NCBI GenBank assembly: GCA_023435265.1
Contig: JAEYRZ010000138.1
Location: forward strand, 1-39,501
DNA length: 39,501 nucleotides
Source of the DNA: Pseudomonadota bacterium
GTDB lineage: Bacteria; Desulfobacterota; Desulfobacteria; Desulfobacterales; Desulfosarcinaceae
Direction of reading: 5' to 3'
The notes under the pieces are model-generated. The model was not told the origin of the DNA and did not search any database. It saw nothing but the letters and a program-made list of their open reading frames with translations. Position numbers and translations under genes: made by a program. Of this stretch, positions 23,768 to 31,229 are shown one piece after another. The first letter of the stretch is position 1. Every line of letters begins with the position of its first letter.

Positions 23768-26269
23768 TCACCCTGGCGGCGAAGGAACAACCGCCGGCAG
23801 GGCGGCCTCCGCCAGTGCGCCGCCGGCCGGCCGGGTGCGCACCAGGCGCAGGGTGTTTCCGATCACGGTCAAGCTGCTGAACAGCATGGCCGTTGCCGCG
23901 ATCAGCGGATTGAGCAAACCGCCCATGGCCAGCGGAATGCTGATCAGGTTGTATCCCGCGGCACACCACAGGTTCTGGTGCACGGCCCGGTTGATCCGCC
24001 GGGACAGGAGCAGAAAGAGGCTCCACTGCAAAGGGTCGCCGCGCATGAGGGTCACGTCCGCCGCCTCGCGCGCCAGGGGCGTACCGGTATGCACGGCCAG
24101 AGACAGGTCGGCGCATGCAAGGGCCGCCGCATCGTTGAGGCCGTCGCCCATCATCATGACCCTGCGCCCGGTTCCGCGCAGGCGGTCGATGTATTCGGCT
24201 TTGAGGGTCGGCAGCAGACCACCGGCGGCATGTTCGACCTCAAGATGCCGGGCGAGCGCCTGCACCGCTTCGTGGGTATCTCCGGAGATGATGTGCACCT
24301 CGAACCCATCCTGCTTTAATTCGCGAATGAACGGTGCGATCCCCGGACGCATCGCATCGCCGAACCCGAAAGCGGCGCACGGTTCGCCCCGCGAACTCAA
24401 ATAGACATAGGAGAGCGGGCCGCCGGCCTGGCCCGGCGCCGGCAATACCCCCTGCGGCGGTTCGTTCGGGCAGGCGAAATCGAGCCGGCCCAGACGCAGC
24501 ACCCGGCCCCCGAAATGTCCGCTGACGCCCAGCGCATGCTCCACTACCGCTTCGATTTCCTTCGGCGCGACGCCCTGCCCTTCGGCGGCGGCGCGCAGGG
24601 CGCGGGCCACCGCGTGATCGCTTTGCGCTTCGAGCCCCCCGGCCAGCGCCAGCGCTTCATGCCCGGCCAGGCCCTCCGCCGTGATAATCTGTTCCAGGCG
24701 CCAGCGCCCGTGGGTCAGTGTGCCGGTTTTGTCGAACACCAACGTGTCGATGCGTCCGGCGCGTTCGAAGGCATCGAAGTTGCGCACCAGCAGGCCCTGG
24801 CGTGCAGCCGTCGAAATGCCGGCCACGCGCGCCAGGGGAATGGCGATCCCCAGGGCGCACGGGCAGGCGATCACCAGGACCGTCACCATTCGGACCACTG
24901 CCGCGTCGACGCTCAAACCGAGCGCCAGCCCCAGGATGCCCGTCATGGCGGCAATTCCGATCAGCAGCGGAACGAACAGCGCGAGCGTGCGTTCGGTGCG
25001 GCTTTCGAATGCCGTTTTGCGGCCGAGGCTTCCGGAGACGACGCCGATCATCTGCCCCAACATGGAATCCGCGCCGATCCGCTCGGCCTGAACGCGCAGG
25101 GCGCCTTCCAGAATCCGGCTGCCGCTGATCAGCCTTTCGCCCGCCGCGACCCGGACCGGCCGGGGCTCACCGGTAACGGCCGAGAGATCCACCTGGGCCT
25201 CCCCGGCGAACACCCGTCCGTCCGCGGGTACGGTTTCATGGGCTTTGACACTGAAATGATCGCCCACGCCAAGCTGCTCGATGGCCGTGAAGCGGCCTTC
25301 TGGAAATTCCGGACGGATCAGGCGCACCTTTCGCGGCTGAAGGGATAAGAATGCTTCCAGATCCCGGCGCACGCGCTCCTTGGCATGCTGTTCGAGCTGT
25401 TTGCCGAGCAGCAGCAAGGTGATCAGCATCGCCGCCGTATCGAAGTAGATATGCAGACTTCCGCGCAGCATGTTGAGCAGGCTGTACAGGTAGGCGCTGC
25501 CGCTTCCGGCCACGATCAACACTTCCATGCCCGGAGCGCCGGCGCGCAGTCCGGACCAGGCCTTGCGCATCAGCGGTCCGCCGCCGTAGGCGACCACCAC
25601 CGTGGCGAGCAGGAAGACCGGCCAGGTCAGGAAACGCCGGTCCTGAAGTGACAGCGTGGTGAAGAAACCCGAGTAAACCGCCCAGGAGATCATCATCACA
25701 TTCATCGAGAGGATCGCGCAGACCGCCAGCCGCACAAAAGCCCGCCGGCCGTCCCCGGAGGCGTCGCGTGCTTCCGGTTCGACCGCGCCGTAGCCGAGTT
25801 TTTCGACCGTGCGGGCGATATCCCGGGGATCGATCCGCACCGGGTCATACCTACATCGCAGCCGGTCGGTGCTGAAATCGCAGGCCGCCTCGATAACACC
25901 CGGCGTTCGCAGCAGGGCCGCTTCGATCACCCAGGCACACGCCGGGCACCACATGCCGGTGATCCGACGCTGGACATCCAGGGCCTCCGGCACCGGCGCG
26001 GTTTCGCTCCGCCCGCCTGCGGCGGCGGGAACCGCCGGGCGCTCCGGATCTTCTTCGGAAGCGGGGACGACGCCCGCTGCGACACAGCGCCGGTACAGTT
26101 CGGTTTCCCTGAAATGTGCGGGATCGGGCGTGTCGGCGGCTTCCATGAGCATGGAGAAGACCATGCGGCAGCCGACGCAGCAGAAATGGCGCGTCCGATC
26201 GCCCCAGGTAGCGGTCTGGGCATTGCCGCGTGCGGGAAGGCCGCACAAGTCGCAGGAGGTGGTGGGCAT
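23768..26269 (-). CDS. ccoI: CcoI/FixI-type copper-translocating P1B-ATPase
   Basis: An 833-aa inner-membrane ATPase, likely exporting Cu(I) for cytochrome oxidase assembly. The N-terminus has a C6-x2-C9...C30-C31-x2-C34 metal-binding part typical of FixI/CcoI, then a heavy-metal-associated domain with C108-x2-C111. The eight-helix membrane part holds the C-P-C site (469-471). TGEP (366-369), DKTGT (513-517) and GDGLND complete the ATPase core. The N-domain signature normally S-E-H-P reads S-D-H-A (550-553), so the His is kept and the Pro is lost. The start at 26269 has only a weak ribosome site. The distant act/cco oxidase cluster in this window is the obvious client. Confidence 0.9.
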   Translation of the reverse strand: MPTTSCDLCGLPARGNAQTATWGDRTRHFCCVGCRMVFSMLMEAADTPDPAHFRETELYRRCVAAGVVPASEEDPERPAVPAAAGGRSETAPVPEALDVQRRITGMWCPACAWVIEAALLRTPGVIEAACDFSTDRLRCRYDPVRIDPRDIARTVEKLGYGAVEPEARDASGDGRRAFVRLAVCAILSMNVMMISWAVYSGFFTTLSLQDRRFLTWPVFLLATVVVAYGGGPLMRKAWSGLRAGAPGMEVLIVAGSGSAYLYSLLNMLRGSLHIYFDTAAMLITLLLLGKQLEQHAKERVRRDLEAFLSLQPRKVRLIRPEFPEGRFTAIEQLGVGDHFSVKAHETVPADGRVFAGEAQVDLSAVTGEPRPVRVAAGERLISGSRILEGALRVQAERIGADSMLGQMIGVVSGSLGRKTAFESRTERTLALFVPLLIGIAAMTGILGLALGLSVDAAVVRMVTVLVIACPCALGIAIPLARVAGISTAARQGLLVRNFDAFERAGRIDTLVFDKTGTLTHGRWRLEQIITAEGLAGHEALALAGGLEAQSDHAVARALRAAAEGQGVAPKEIEAVVEHALGVSGHFGGRVLRLGRLDFACPNEPPQGVLPAPGQAGGPLSYVYLSSRGEPCAAFGFGDAMRPGIAPFIRELKQDGFEVHIISGDTHEAVQALARHLEVEHAAGGLLPTLKAEYIDRLRGTGRRVMMMGDGLNDAAALACADLSLAVHTGTPLAREAADVTLMRGDPLQWSLFLLLSRRINRAVHQNLWCAAGYNLISIPLAMGGLLNPLIAATAMLFSSLTVIGNTLRLVRTRPAGGALAEAALPAVVPSPPG

Positions 26270-26378
26270 CCGTCCGGTCCATCCGATGTGGGTTTTACGC
26301 GCGGTGGTGAAATACAGGTTTCACCGGATTCCGCCGGCGCCGGCATTTCTGCTAAGGCGTATATCGGGTGCGCGATGT

Positions 26379-26421
26379 GCCCTGCCGGGATGCGGCCATT
26401 CCGGCAGGGCCGTTTTGTTTT
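26379..26421 (+). terminator. Hairpin with plus-strand T-run at the rpsD 3' end
   Basis: A 10-base stem (26379-26388 with 26401-26410) is followed by CGTTTTGTTTT on the plus strand. No plus-strand gene precedes it. On the minus strand the same stem lies immediately after the rpsD stop codon but lacks a T-run, so it may serve rpsD poorly or stop antisense transcription. Confidence 0.6.
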
Positions 26422-27028
26422 AACGGGAATAGTATTCGATTACCAGCGGCATTTCGCAGGAAACCGGCACTTCTTCGCGGCGCGGCGGATAAAGCATCTT
26501 GACGGTGAACGTCTGGGCATCGCGCTCCAGATAGGCGGGCGGCGCCGCCACCATCTCTTCCCTTGCGGATACGAAAACCGGTAACGTCCGGCTTTTTTCC
26601 TTGACCGCAACGGCCTGGCCGGCGCGCACCTGCTGTGCGGGCAGGTTGACCCAGCGCCCGTCCACCATGATATGCCGGTGGGAAACGTACTGGCGGGCGG
26701 CTTCGACGGTGCGGGCGAAGCCGGCCCGGTAAACGATGGCATCCAGACGGCTTTCAAGCATTCGGACCAGGTTGTCCGCAGGGTTACCGTGCTGCCGGAT
26801 GGCTTTGCGCACATAGTTGCTCATCTGGCGTTCGTCGATTCCATACTGGGCGCGAAGGCGCTGCTTTTCAAGCAACTGGCGCTTGTAGTCGGACAGTTTG
26901 GCGCCTCTGCGCCGGGTTGGGCCGTGTTCGCCGGGTGGATAGGGTTTTTCGACCATGATCTTGCGCGCCTTGGGTGTCAGATCCAGTCCAAGTTGACGCG
27001 AGCGTTTCGTACGGGAGCCTTTTTTCAT
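26420..27028 (-). CDS. rpsD: Small ribosomal subunit protein uS4, stand-alone, cysteine-free type
   Basis: A 202-aa S4 protein, primary 16S rRNA binder in 30S assembly. Typical parts: Y-P-P-G-E-H-G at about 34-40, L-S-D-Y-K-R-Q-L-L-E-K-Q-R-L-R-x-Q-Y-G-I-D-E-R-Q, and the S4 RNA-binding domain around residues 92-155 (R-L-D-A-I-V-Y-R-A-G-F...S-H-R-H-I-x-V-D-G). The N-terminus (K-K-G-S-R-T-K-R-S-R-Q) lacks the four-cysteine zinc motif of C-plus S4. The start at 27028 is set by GAGG about eight bases upstream. It lies outside the usual rpsM-rpsK-rpsD-rpoA operon, which suggests a second, zinc-independent copy. Confidence 0.9.
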   Translation of the reverse strand: MKKGSRTKRSRQLGLDLTPKARKIMVEKPYPPGEHGPTRRRGAKLSDYKRQLLEKQRLRAQYGIDERQMSNYVRKAIRQHGNPADNLVRMLESRLDAIVYRAGFARTVEAARQYVSHRHIMVDGRWVNLPAQQVRAGQAVAVKEKSRTLPVFVSAREEMVAAPPAYLERDAQTFTVKMLYPPRREEVPVSCEMPLVIEYYSR

Positions 27029-27086
27029 TCCATGAACCTCATCGATCGTATTCAGGCGGCCTTTCCGGCCGTCTTTCGAAACGATC

Positions 27087-27115
27087 AAATTTCGCATCCC
27101 CTGCCCGCCTGTCAA
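27087..27115 (-). promoter_or_regulatory. Putative rpsD promoter
   Basis: On the minus strand a consensus TTGACA (27115-27110) is followed after 17 bases by a weak AAATTT (27092-27087). No Zur box was recognised. Confidence 0.35.
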
Positions 27116-27184
27116 GGCATAGCGCATCTGACTTCATGTATTCGTGTTTCGACTGCCGAATACCGCGGCGCGGCGATCTCCGGA

Positions 27185-27610
27185 TTATTCCTCGAGCCGG
27201 GCCTCCATGGTGATCGTGGCGTTCAGCACGCGCGAAACCGGGCAGCCGTTCTTAGCGTTGGCGGCCGCTGTTTCGAACGCCTTCCGATCGGCGCCCGGAA
27301 CTTTTGCGGAAACATCCAGATGCACCGCCGAAATCGTAAAACCTTCCCCCGTTTTTTCGAGCGTGACGGCCGCCGTGGTCCTGATGCTTTCGGCGGTCAT
27401 ACCGGCGCTTCCCAGCTGGCCGGCAAGCGCCATGGAGAAGCATCCGGCATGCGCCGCACCGATCAACTCTTCGGGATTGGTGCCGATGCCCTCTTCGAAA
27501 CGCGAACCGAACGAGTACTGGGTTTCCTTGAGCACCCCGCTTTCCGTGGAAATGACGCCCTTGCCGTTCTTGATTTCACCCTTCCAAACTGCGGATCCTT
27601 TTCGTTTCAT
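27185..27610 (-). CDS. osmC: OsmC/Ohr family peroxidase
   Basis: A 141-aa thiol peroxidase of the OsmC type, reducing organic hydroperoxides and hydrogen peroxide. The peroxidatic C57 is in A-H-A-G-C-F-S-M-A-L and the resolving C123 in N-G-C-P-V-S, with the conserved N-P-E-E-L segment before the first. The start ATG 27610 has AAGGAGGA at good spacing. It lies 156 bases upstream of rpsD on the same strand. Oxidative-stress function fits the oxygen-respiring equipment of the window. Confidence 0.93.
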   Translation of the reverse strand: MKRKGSAVWKGEIKNGKGVISTESGVLKETQYSFGSRFEEGIGTNPEELIGAAHAGCFSMALAGQLGSAGMTAESIRTTAAVTLEKTGEGFTISAVHLDVSAKVPGADRKAFETAAANAKNGCPVSRVLNATITMEARLEE

Positions 27611-27692
27611 CGTTCCTCCTTTTCGTCTGATGATGATTGTGACATACGGATACTCTGAAATGCTAAAATACGTTAGATTGCCCTGACATCAT

Positions 27693-27765
27693 TTCGGGGT
27701 CGGGGTCGGTATCGTAATTTCGATACCCGATTCCGATACCGGCGATCATGAACCCATACCGATCC
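27693..27765. repeat. GGGGTCGGTATCG / CGATACCG repeat pair
   Basis: A forward GGGGTCGGGGTCGGTATCG tract is followed by inverted CGATACCCGATTCCGATACCGGCG. Part of the 480-base gap between osmC and the 157-aa gene, which has no gene. Confidence 0.55.
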
Positions 27766-27872
27766 CACAGGCAGTGTGCATTATGGCGGTGTGCCGGGAT
27801 ATCCGCTTTCTTTTTCAGCGCAACCTATACGACATCTCGGGCTTCGGGGGGTATCAGGCCGATTACGTATTT

Positions 27873-28025
27873 CCGGTTTATGGGTTGGCCGGTTCATGGG
27901 TTACCGGTTAATCGGTTCATGGATATATCGGCTCATGATTGTAAGCACCACGATTTCGGAAGAGCCACCACCGACAAACCGGCTAACCCGCCAACCAACT
28001 AACCAATCAACCCACCAACCCACTG
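27873..28025. repeat. Imperfect tandem and inverted GGTT/AACC repeats
   Basis: The left part repeats a unit near CCGGTTCATGGGTT about three times. The right part is the C/A-rich complement type (CCAACCAACTAACCAATC). The two arms can pair into a long imperfect hairpin. The exact 17-base TGCCACAGAGCACTTAG also at 16131 follows at 28038-28054. Confidence 0.6.
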
Positions 28026-28090
28026 TCACTTTATTTATGCCACAGAGCACTTAGTTTTGCTTTTGCACGCGATGGCATCACGGGTTCGAT

Positions 28091-28564
28091 ATGACTGCTG
28101 AAAACAGTGATAAAATGAAGGGTGCCTTGATCGTGGCGGCCGTTGCGCTGCTGGCGATGGTGTGGCTGGATGCGCTCATGCGCCGTCCGATTCCCTTCGA
28201 AGACCGCAACACCTCGCCGGGTTTCGGCTGGAGTTGGGATTTTGCCTACGAACGCGCCATGCAGGAGCCGCACCTGACCCGGGACGCCCCGATCAACCGT
28301 GCACCCGCGCCGGCTGCGGACCAACTGATTCTGCCGATCGATCGGCCGGTCGCCGTCGCCGGCCTGCAGATCACCTACCGGGGCATGACGGGGTCCGGCC
28401 GGTTCCGCCTGGACACCGCCGTGCCGGCGCTGGATGCCGAATATGCCTATCCGCGAGAACTCAGCGTGTCCGAAGCACGCAGGGGATTCTCACTGTTCGA
28501 CCAGCGCTTCGTTCTTCTCGCCCACGGCCCTACCCTGCTTCGCCTGCGGCACGTGCCGCCGTAA
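28091..28564 (+). CDS. Hypothetical membrane-anchored protein, 157 aa
   Basis: One N-terminal membrane segment (about residues 10-27, after a short charged start) and a soluble part of 125 residues, probably periplasmic. I recognise no domain. The soluble part has a W-S-W-D-F-A-Y-E-R stretch and beta-rich sequence near the end. The start at 28091 has no clear ribosome site; ATG 28115 is an alternative that would keep the membrane segment. It is convergent with the actE-like operon (34 bases between stops), and its neighbours suggest, without proof, a link to the respiratory cluster. Confidence 0.6.
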   Translation: MTAENSDKMKGALIVAAVALLAMVWLDALMRRPIPFEDRNTSPGFGWSWDFAYERAMQEPHLTRDAPINRAPAPAADQLILPIDRPVAVAGLQITYRGMTGSGRFRLDTAVPALDAEYAYPRELSVSEARRGFSLFDQRFVLLAHGPTLLRLRHVPP

Positions 28565-28597
28565 AGCACGGCGCATTCTCTCGGGTCGGCGTGGGAC

Positions 28598-29116
28598 TCA
28601 GTCGCGAACGCCCAGCGAGCGGATATAGGCGATGATCTGCCAACGACCTTCGACGGAAATGGTCGTGGCCAGGGCCGGCTGGCGGCCGCCCGGGATGCCG
28701 TAGCTGATTTCGTGGAAAAGGCGGCCTTCATGCATCTCCTGCACCTTGGCGGACCGCAGGTCGCCGGGCGGCGGCGCGAAACTCTGGCCGACCGTGGCAT
28801 TGCCGTCGTGATATTTTCCATGGCACTGAATGCAGTAGTAGCGATAACCCTGCTCGCCCGCAAGGACCACGGCGGGGTCGGAGAAGTTCAGGGGGGAGCG
28901 CAGCGACTCGGGCGCCTGGGCGCGGAAAAGATTTTCCCCGCCGTCCAGGGGCACCGCCTCGACGGCCGCGTTGGCGACCGGTGTCTCGTGCGGCCGGATG
29001 GCGGGGGTTTCCCACATGCGTCCGACCTGAAGCCTTTGGTCATAAAAGTTGATCACTTGAATGACAGCCAGAACGGCCGCGCACGCGGCAAGCAGAATGA
29101 CGGCGATGCGTTTCAT
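28598..29116 (-). CDS. actE: Membrane-anchored monohaem cytochrome c, ActE-like subunit
   Basis: A 172-aa c-type cytochrome with an N-terminal membrane anchor (residues 3-23) and one haem site, C95-x2-C98-H99 (C-I-Q-C-H-G). The order haem motif, G-N-A-T-V-G-Q, P-P-P-G-D-L, final R-W-x-I-I-A-Y-I-R-S-L is that of ActE, the monohaem subunit of alternative complex III. The usual Met-Pro of the sixth-ligand loop (G-x-G-x-M-P) reads G-G-R-Q-P, so the Met ligand is not evident. The start abuts the preceding stop (TAG-ATG) and has AGGGAGA upstream. It is the last gene of a four-gene operon beginning at 29904, apart from the main act operon. Confidence 0.8.
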   Translation of the reverse strand: MKRIAVILLAACAAVLAVIQVINFYDQRLQVGRMWETPAIRPHETPVANAAVEAVPLDGGENLFRAQAPESLRSPLNFSDPAVVLAGEQGYRYYCIQCHGKYHDGNATVGQSFAPPPGDLRSAKVQEMHEGRLFHEISYGIPGGRQPALATTISVEGRWQIIAYIRSLGVRD

Positions 29117-29344
29117 CTATTCTCCCTGTCCGCCCCGGACATGTTGCGGATGGGGCAATGGCCTGTAAATGCCGTAAGGTGAAGATCCGGGGAGATCCCG
29201 GACCGGGCGGTAACTCCAGGTCGGTTGTCCCAGATCCGATACCACCCAGAAGGCCAGAAACCCTTTCGAAAGGATGAGGAGCACCATGAAGGCGATCCAC
29301 AGCCAGGTCCGGCGCACGGATTCGAAATGTTTGACGCTTTCCAT
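29117..29344 (-). CDS. Small single-span membrane protein, 75 aa
   Basis: One membrane helix (about residues 13-35) and a Pro/Gly/Tyr-rich tail of about 40 residues. I know no family. It starts inside the stop of the preceding gene (T-G-A-T-G, one-base overlap) and its stop touches the start of the actE-like gene, so it is tightly coupled to the cytochrome. An accessory subunit of the actE/oxidase system is likely (inference from position). Confidence 0.65.
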   Translation of the reverse strand: MESVKHFESVRRTWLWIAFMVLLILSKGFLAFWVVSDLGQPTWSYRPVRDLPGSSPYGIYRPLPHPQHVRGGQGE

Positions 29345-29619
29345 CAGATCTTGACCCCCAGTATGCCGTGCATCAGGATGTAAAAAAATCCCCAGATCAC
29401 GACTCCGGCGATGATCAGCATCATCACCAGCGGAAACGGCGCATCACGGTCCAGCAATCCTTCCGGGAAACGCCCGATGATTTCTTTTTTGCGGCGCTCG
29501 CTGTCGGCGCTGCGCAGGTGGGTGAAGGCCAGCCCGACCCCGAACACGAGCATGAAAAGCAGTCCCGGGAAAAAGTAGGCTGCGGCGTGCTGTAAATTGA
29601 GCAGTTCGAATAAGCGCAT
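29344..29619 (-). CDS. Small two-span membrane protein, 91 aa
   Basis: Two membrane helices (about residues 14-32 and 62-84) with a charged loop R-S-A-D-S-E-R-R-K-K-E between. The D-R-D-A-P-F-P-L stretch before the second helix recalls the N-terminus of CcoP, where Pro-rich sequence precedes the anchor. This is a weak similarity. GGAGGAG precedes ATG 29619. The neighbours on both sides belong to the oxidase and alternative complex III set, so a structural or assembly subunit is the best guess. Confidence 0.65.
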   Translation of the reverse strand: MRLFELLNLQHAAAYFFPGLLFMLVFGVGLAFTHLRSADSERRKKEIIGRFPEGLLDRDAPFPLVMMLIIAGVVIWGFFYILMHGILGVKI

Positions 29620-29643
29620 GGCGCTCCTCCGGAAAAGGGGCGT

Positions 29644-29904
29644 TCAACCCCTGGACGATAAGGCGAAGATCAACACGGCGGCGCTGGCCGCAAGCCCCCC
29701 CAGAGTCAGCACGCAAAGCCCGAAGACTTCCAGGCGGCTCGCGCGGGATGCCCGCAGCGGCGGCGCCGCCGTGTTGTCGCGCAGGGGCAGAAAGCGCGCC
29801 CGCTGCTGATCCCTGAACTGGCCCGTTTTCAAGGACCAGAAAAAGACCACCATGCTCAAGGTCAGACCGATGACGATATAGGCAATGAAATATGGATAGT
29901 ACAT
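29644..29904 (-). CDS. CcoS-like cbb3 oxidase assembly protein with extra helix
   Basis: An 86-aa protein. The first helix followed by F-F-W-S-L-K-T-G-Q-F-R-D and R-F-L-P-L matches the CcoS pattern (helix, W-A-x-x-S-G-Q-F-D-D-x-x-x-x), a protein needed for cbb3 oxidase cofactor insertion. Unlike CcoS it has a second helix (about residues 56-78). ATG 29904 with G-rich sequence upstream is preferred to GTG 29913. It heads the operon with the two small membrane proteins and the actE-like gene, 380 bases downstream of ccoOP. Confidence 0.65.
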   Translation of the reverse strand: MYYPYFIAYIVIGLTLSMVVFFWSLKTGQFRDQQRARFLPLRDNTAAPPLRASRASRLEVFGLCVLTLGGLAASAAVLIFALSSRG

Positions 29905-29913
29905 TTTACCCAC

Positions 29914-30293
29914 CCGATGATTCGATGCCAGGGTTCCTGTTTGCCTGGTATCCCGATCGCAACTGACTAAAAAAACCTACGCTTAAAGCTTACGTTGGAA
30001 GTGAAGGCTGAACGCAAGGTATGCTGGCTGTCTGTAAATCGATCCGACCATTGCTTTCATCTTCCAGCTTTCTGCTTCGAATTCACCTGCACCTTTTGGA
30101 GCAAATGCCACTTTTCACGATTTCATCGAACGCGCGGGAATCGAAAAGTGTTTGAAACCACAGCGAGCATAGAGGTTCACAGAGGAATGATCTGTATTTA
30201 ATCCTTGATCTCTGTGTTCTCTGTGTCCTCTGTGGTCATTCGGCCCTTTTTGCGCGTCCATCAAACTTAAAACGCAACGCTTAAAACTTTTAC
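29914..30293. other. Intergenic region between ccoOP and the ccoS-like operon (380 bases)
   Basis: It holds a CACAGAG inverted repeat (30157-30236) and outer arms (about 29976-29996 and 30265-30298) that share GTAAG and TTTAAGCGT-type sequence in inverted order. No gene is visible. A clear promoter for the ccoS-like operon was not found. Confidence 0.45.
30157..30236. repeat. CACAGAG inverted repeat, copy 2
   Basis: ACCACAGCGAGCATAGAGG...CACAGAGG and the inverted CTCTGTGTTCTCTGTGTCCT run form an imperfect hairpin related to 16031-16094. Confidence 0.65.
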
Positions 30294-31229
30294 TTACGGT
30301 TCATACGCGGCGTCGATGCCGCGCGGCTCGCCGTTGGCGTCGCTGTCGTTGATGAAGTTGACCGCCACGTAGTTGCCCACGTCCCAGATCTTTTCCGATT
30401 CAAGTTCGCGCTTGAAGTACGGCATCGCCGTGCCGGTGATCCCGTTCATGATCTGGTAGTACAGAATGCCGCCGCTGATCTCCCGGTTTTTCAGGATCGT
30501 GAAGTTCAGGGGCGGCGGGTAGATGAAGGGCTGCGCCGGCCCCATGCCGTCGCCCACCGGGCCGTGGCAGCCGACGCAAAAGTCCTGATAGATTTTTTCA
30601 CCGCGCGCGAGACCCGCCGCGCTGGTCGGATAGGGATTGGGAATCGACCGCCAGCCCTGGGGGATCATCTCATTGAGCCAGCGCACATTGGCATCCGGGC
30701 CGGCCTCATAGGCCTTGACCGCTTCGGCTTTCCAATGCCGCTGGCGCGCCATCCGCCGATCGGCGTCTTTGAGGCCCAAACTCTGCACGTAGGTGGTGAG
30801 CAGATTCAGGTCCGCCTCGCCCAGGAATTCGAAGGCCGGCATGATCGACAGCGGGCGGGTGAAACGCGGATTGGAAAAATGGGCGCGATGCCAGTCGTCC
30901 GGGTGCTCGCCGCCGTCCTGGGAAAGATCGGGACCCGTGCGCTGCGAGCCCAGCAGAATCGGGTGATCGGCAATGTAATCGCCTGCCTGCGCGATGCGCT
31001 CGGCGCCCAGGCCCCAGTCGATGGTACGGACCGACTGCGTGTGGCAGTAGACGCACCCGTTGGCGATATACAGTTTGCGGCCGGCCTGCTCCTGAACGGC
31101 GCGTTCGCGGAAGATCTCGGAGGGATTTGTTTTGGAGGTATGCGCGTAAGGCAGCACGACCACCACGAACACGATGGTGAACAGCAGGATCACACTGCCG
31201 ACGACGATGGCCAGGGGAGTCATTTTCAT
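30294..31229 (-). CDS. ccoO: Dihaem cytochrome c, CcoO fused to a CcoP/ActE-like haem domain
   Basis: A 311-aa membrane-anchored protein. The N-terminal helix (about 6-27) and first domain are CcoO/FixO: C59-x2-C62-H63 (C-V-Y-C-H-T-Q) followed by H-P-x-L-x-G-S-Q-R-T-G-P-D-L, D-D-W-H-R-A-H and M130-P-A-F as sixth ligand. A second c domain follows at about 205-295: C218-x2-C221-H222, G-D-G-M-G-P-A and M269-P-Y. The start ATG 31229 overlaps the ccoN stop by four bases (ATGA). The fusion replaces the separate CcoP dihaem subunit. It is the last gene of the main act-cco operon. Confidence 0.88.
   Translation of the reverse strand: MKMTPLAIVVGSVILLFTIVFVVVVLPYAHTSKTNPSEIFRERAVQEQAGRKLYIANGCVYCHTQSVRTIDWGLGAERIAQAGDYIADHPILLGSQRTGPDLSQDGGEHPDDWHRAHFSNPRFTRPLSIMPAFEFLGEADLNLLTTYVQSLGLKDADRRMARQRHWKAEAVKAYEAGPDANVRWLNEMIPQGWRSIPNPYPTSAAGLARGEKIYQDFCVGCHGPVGDGMGPAQPFIYPPPLNFTILKNREISGGILYYQIMNGITGTAMPYFKRELESEKIWDVGNYVAVNFINDSDANGEPRGIDAAYEP

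Noticed and set aside
27873..28025. CRISPR-like array
   Set aside because: The units are short, degenerate and without unique spacers, and no cas gene lies nearby.
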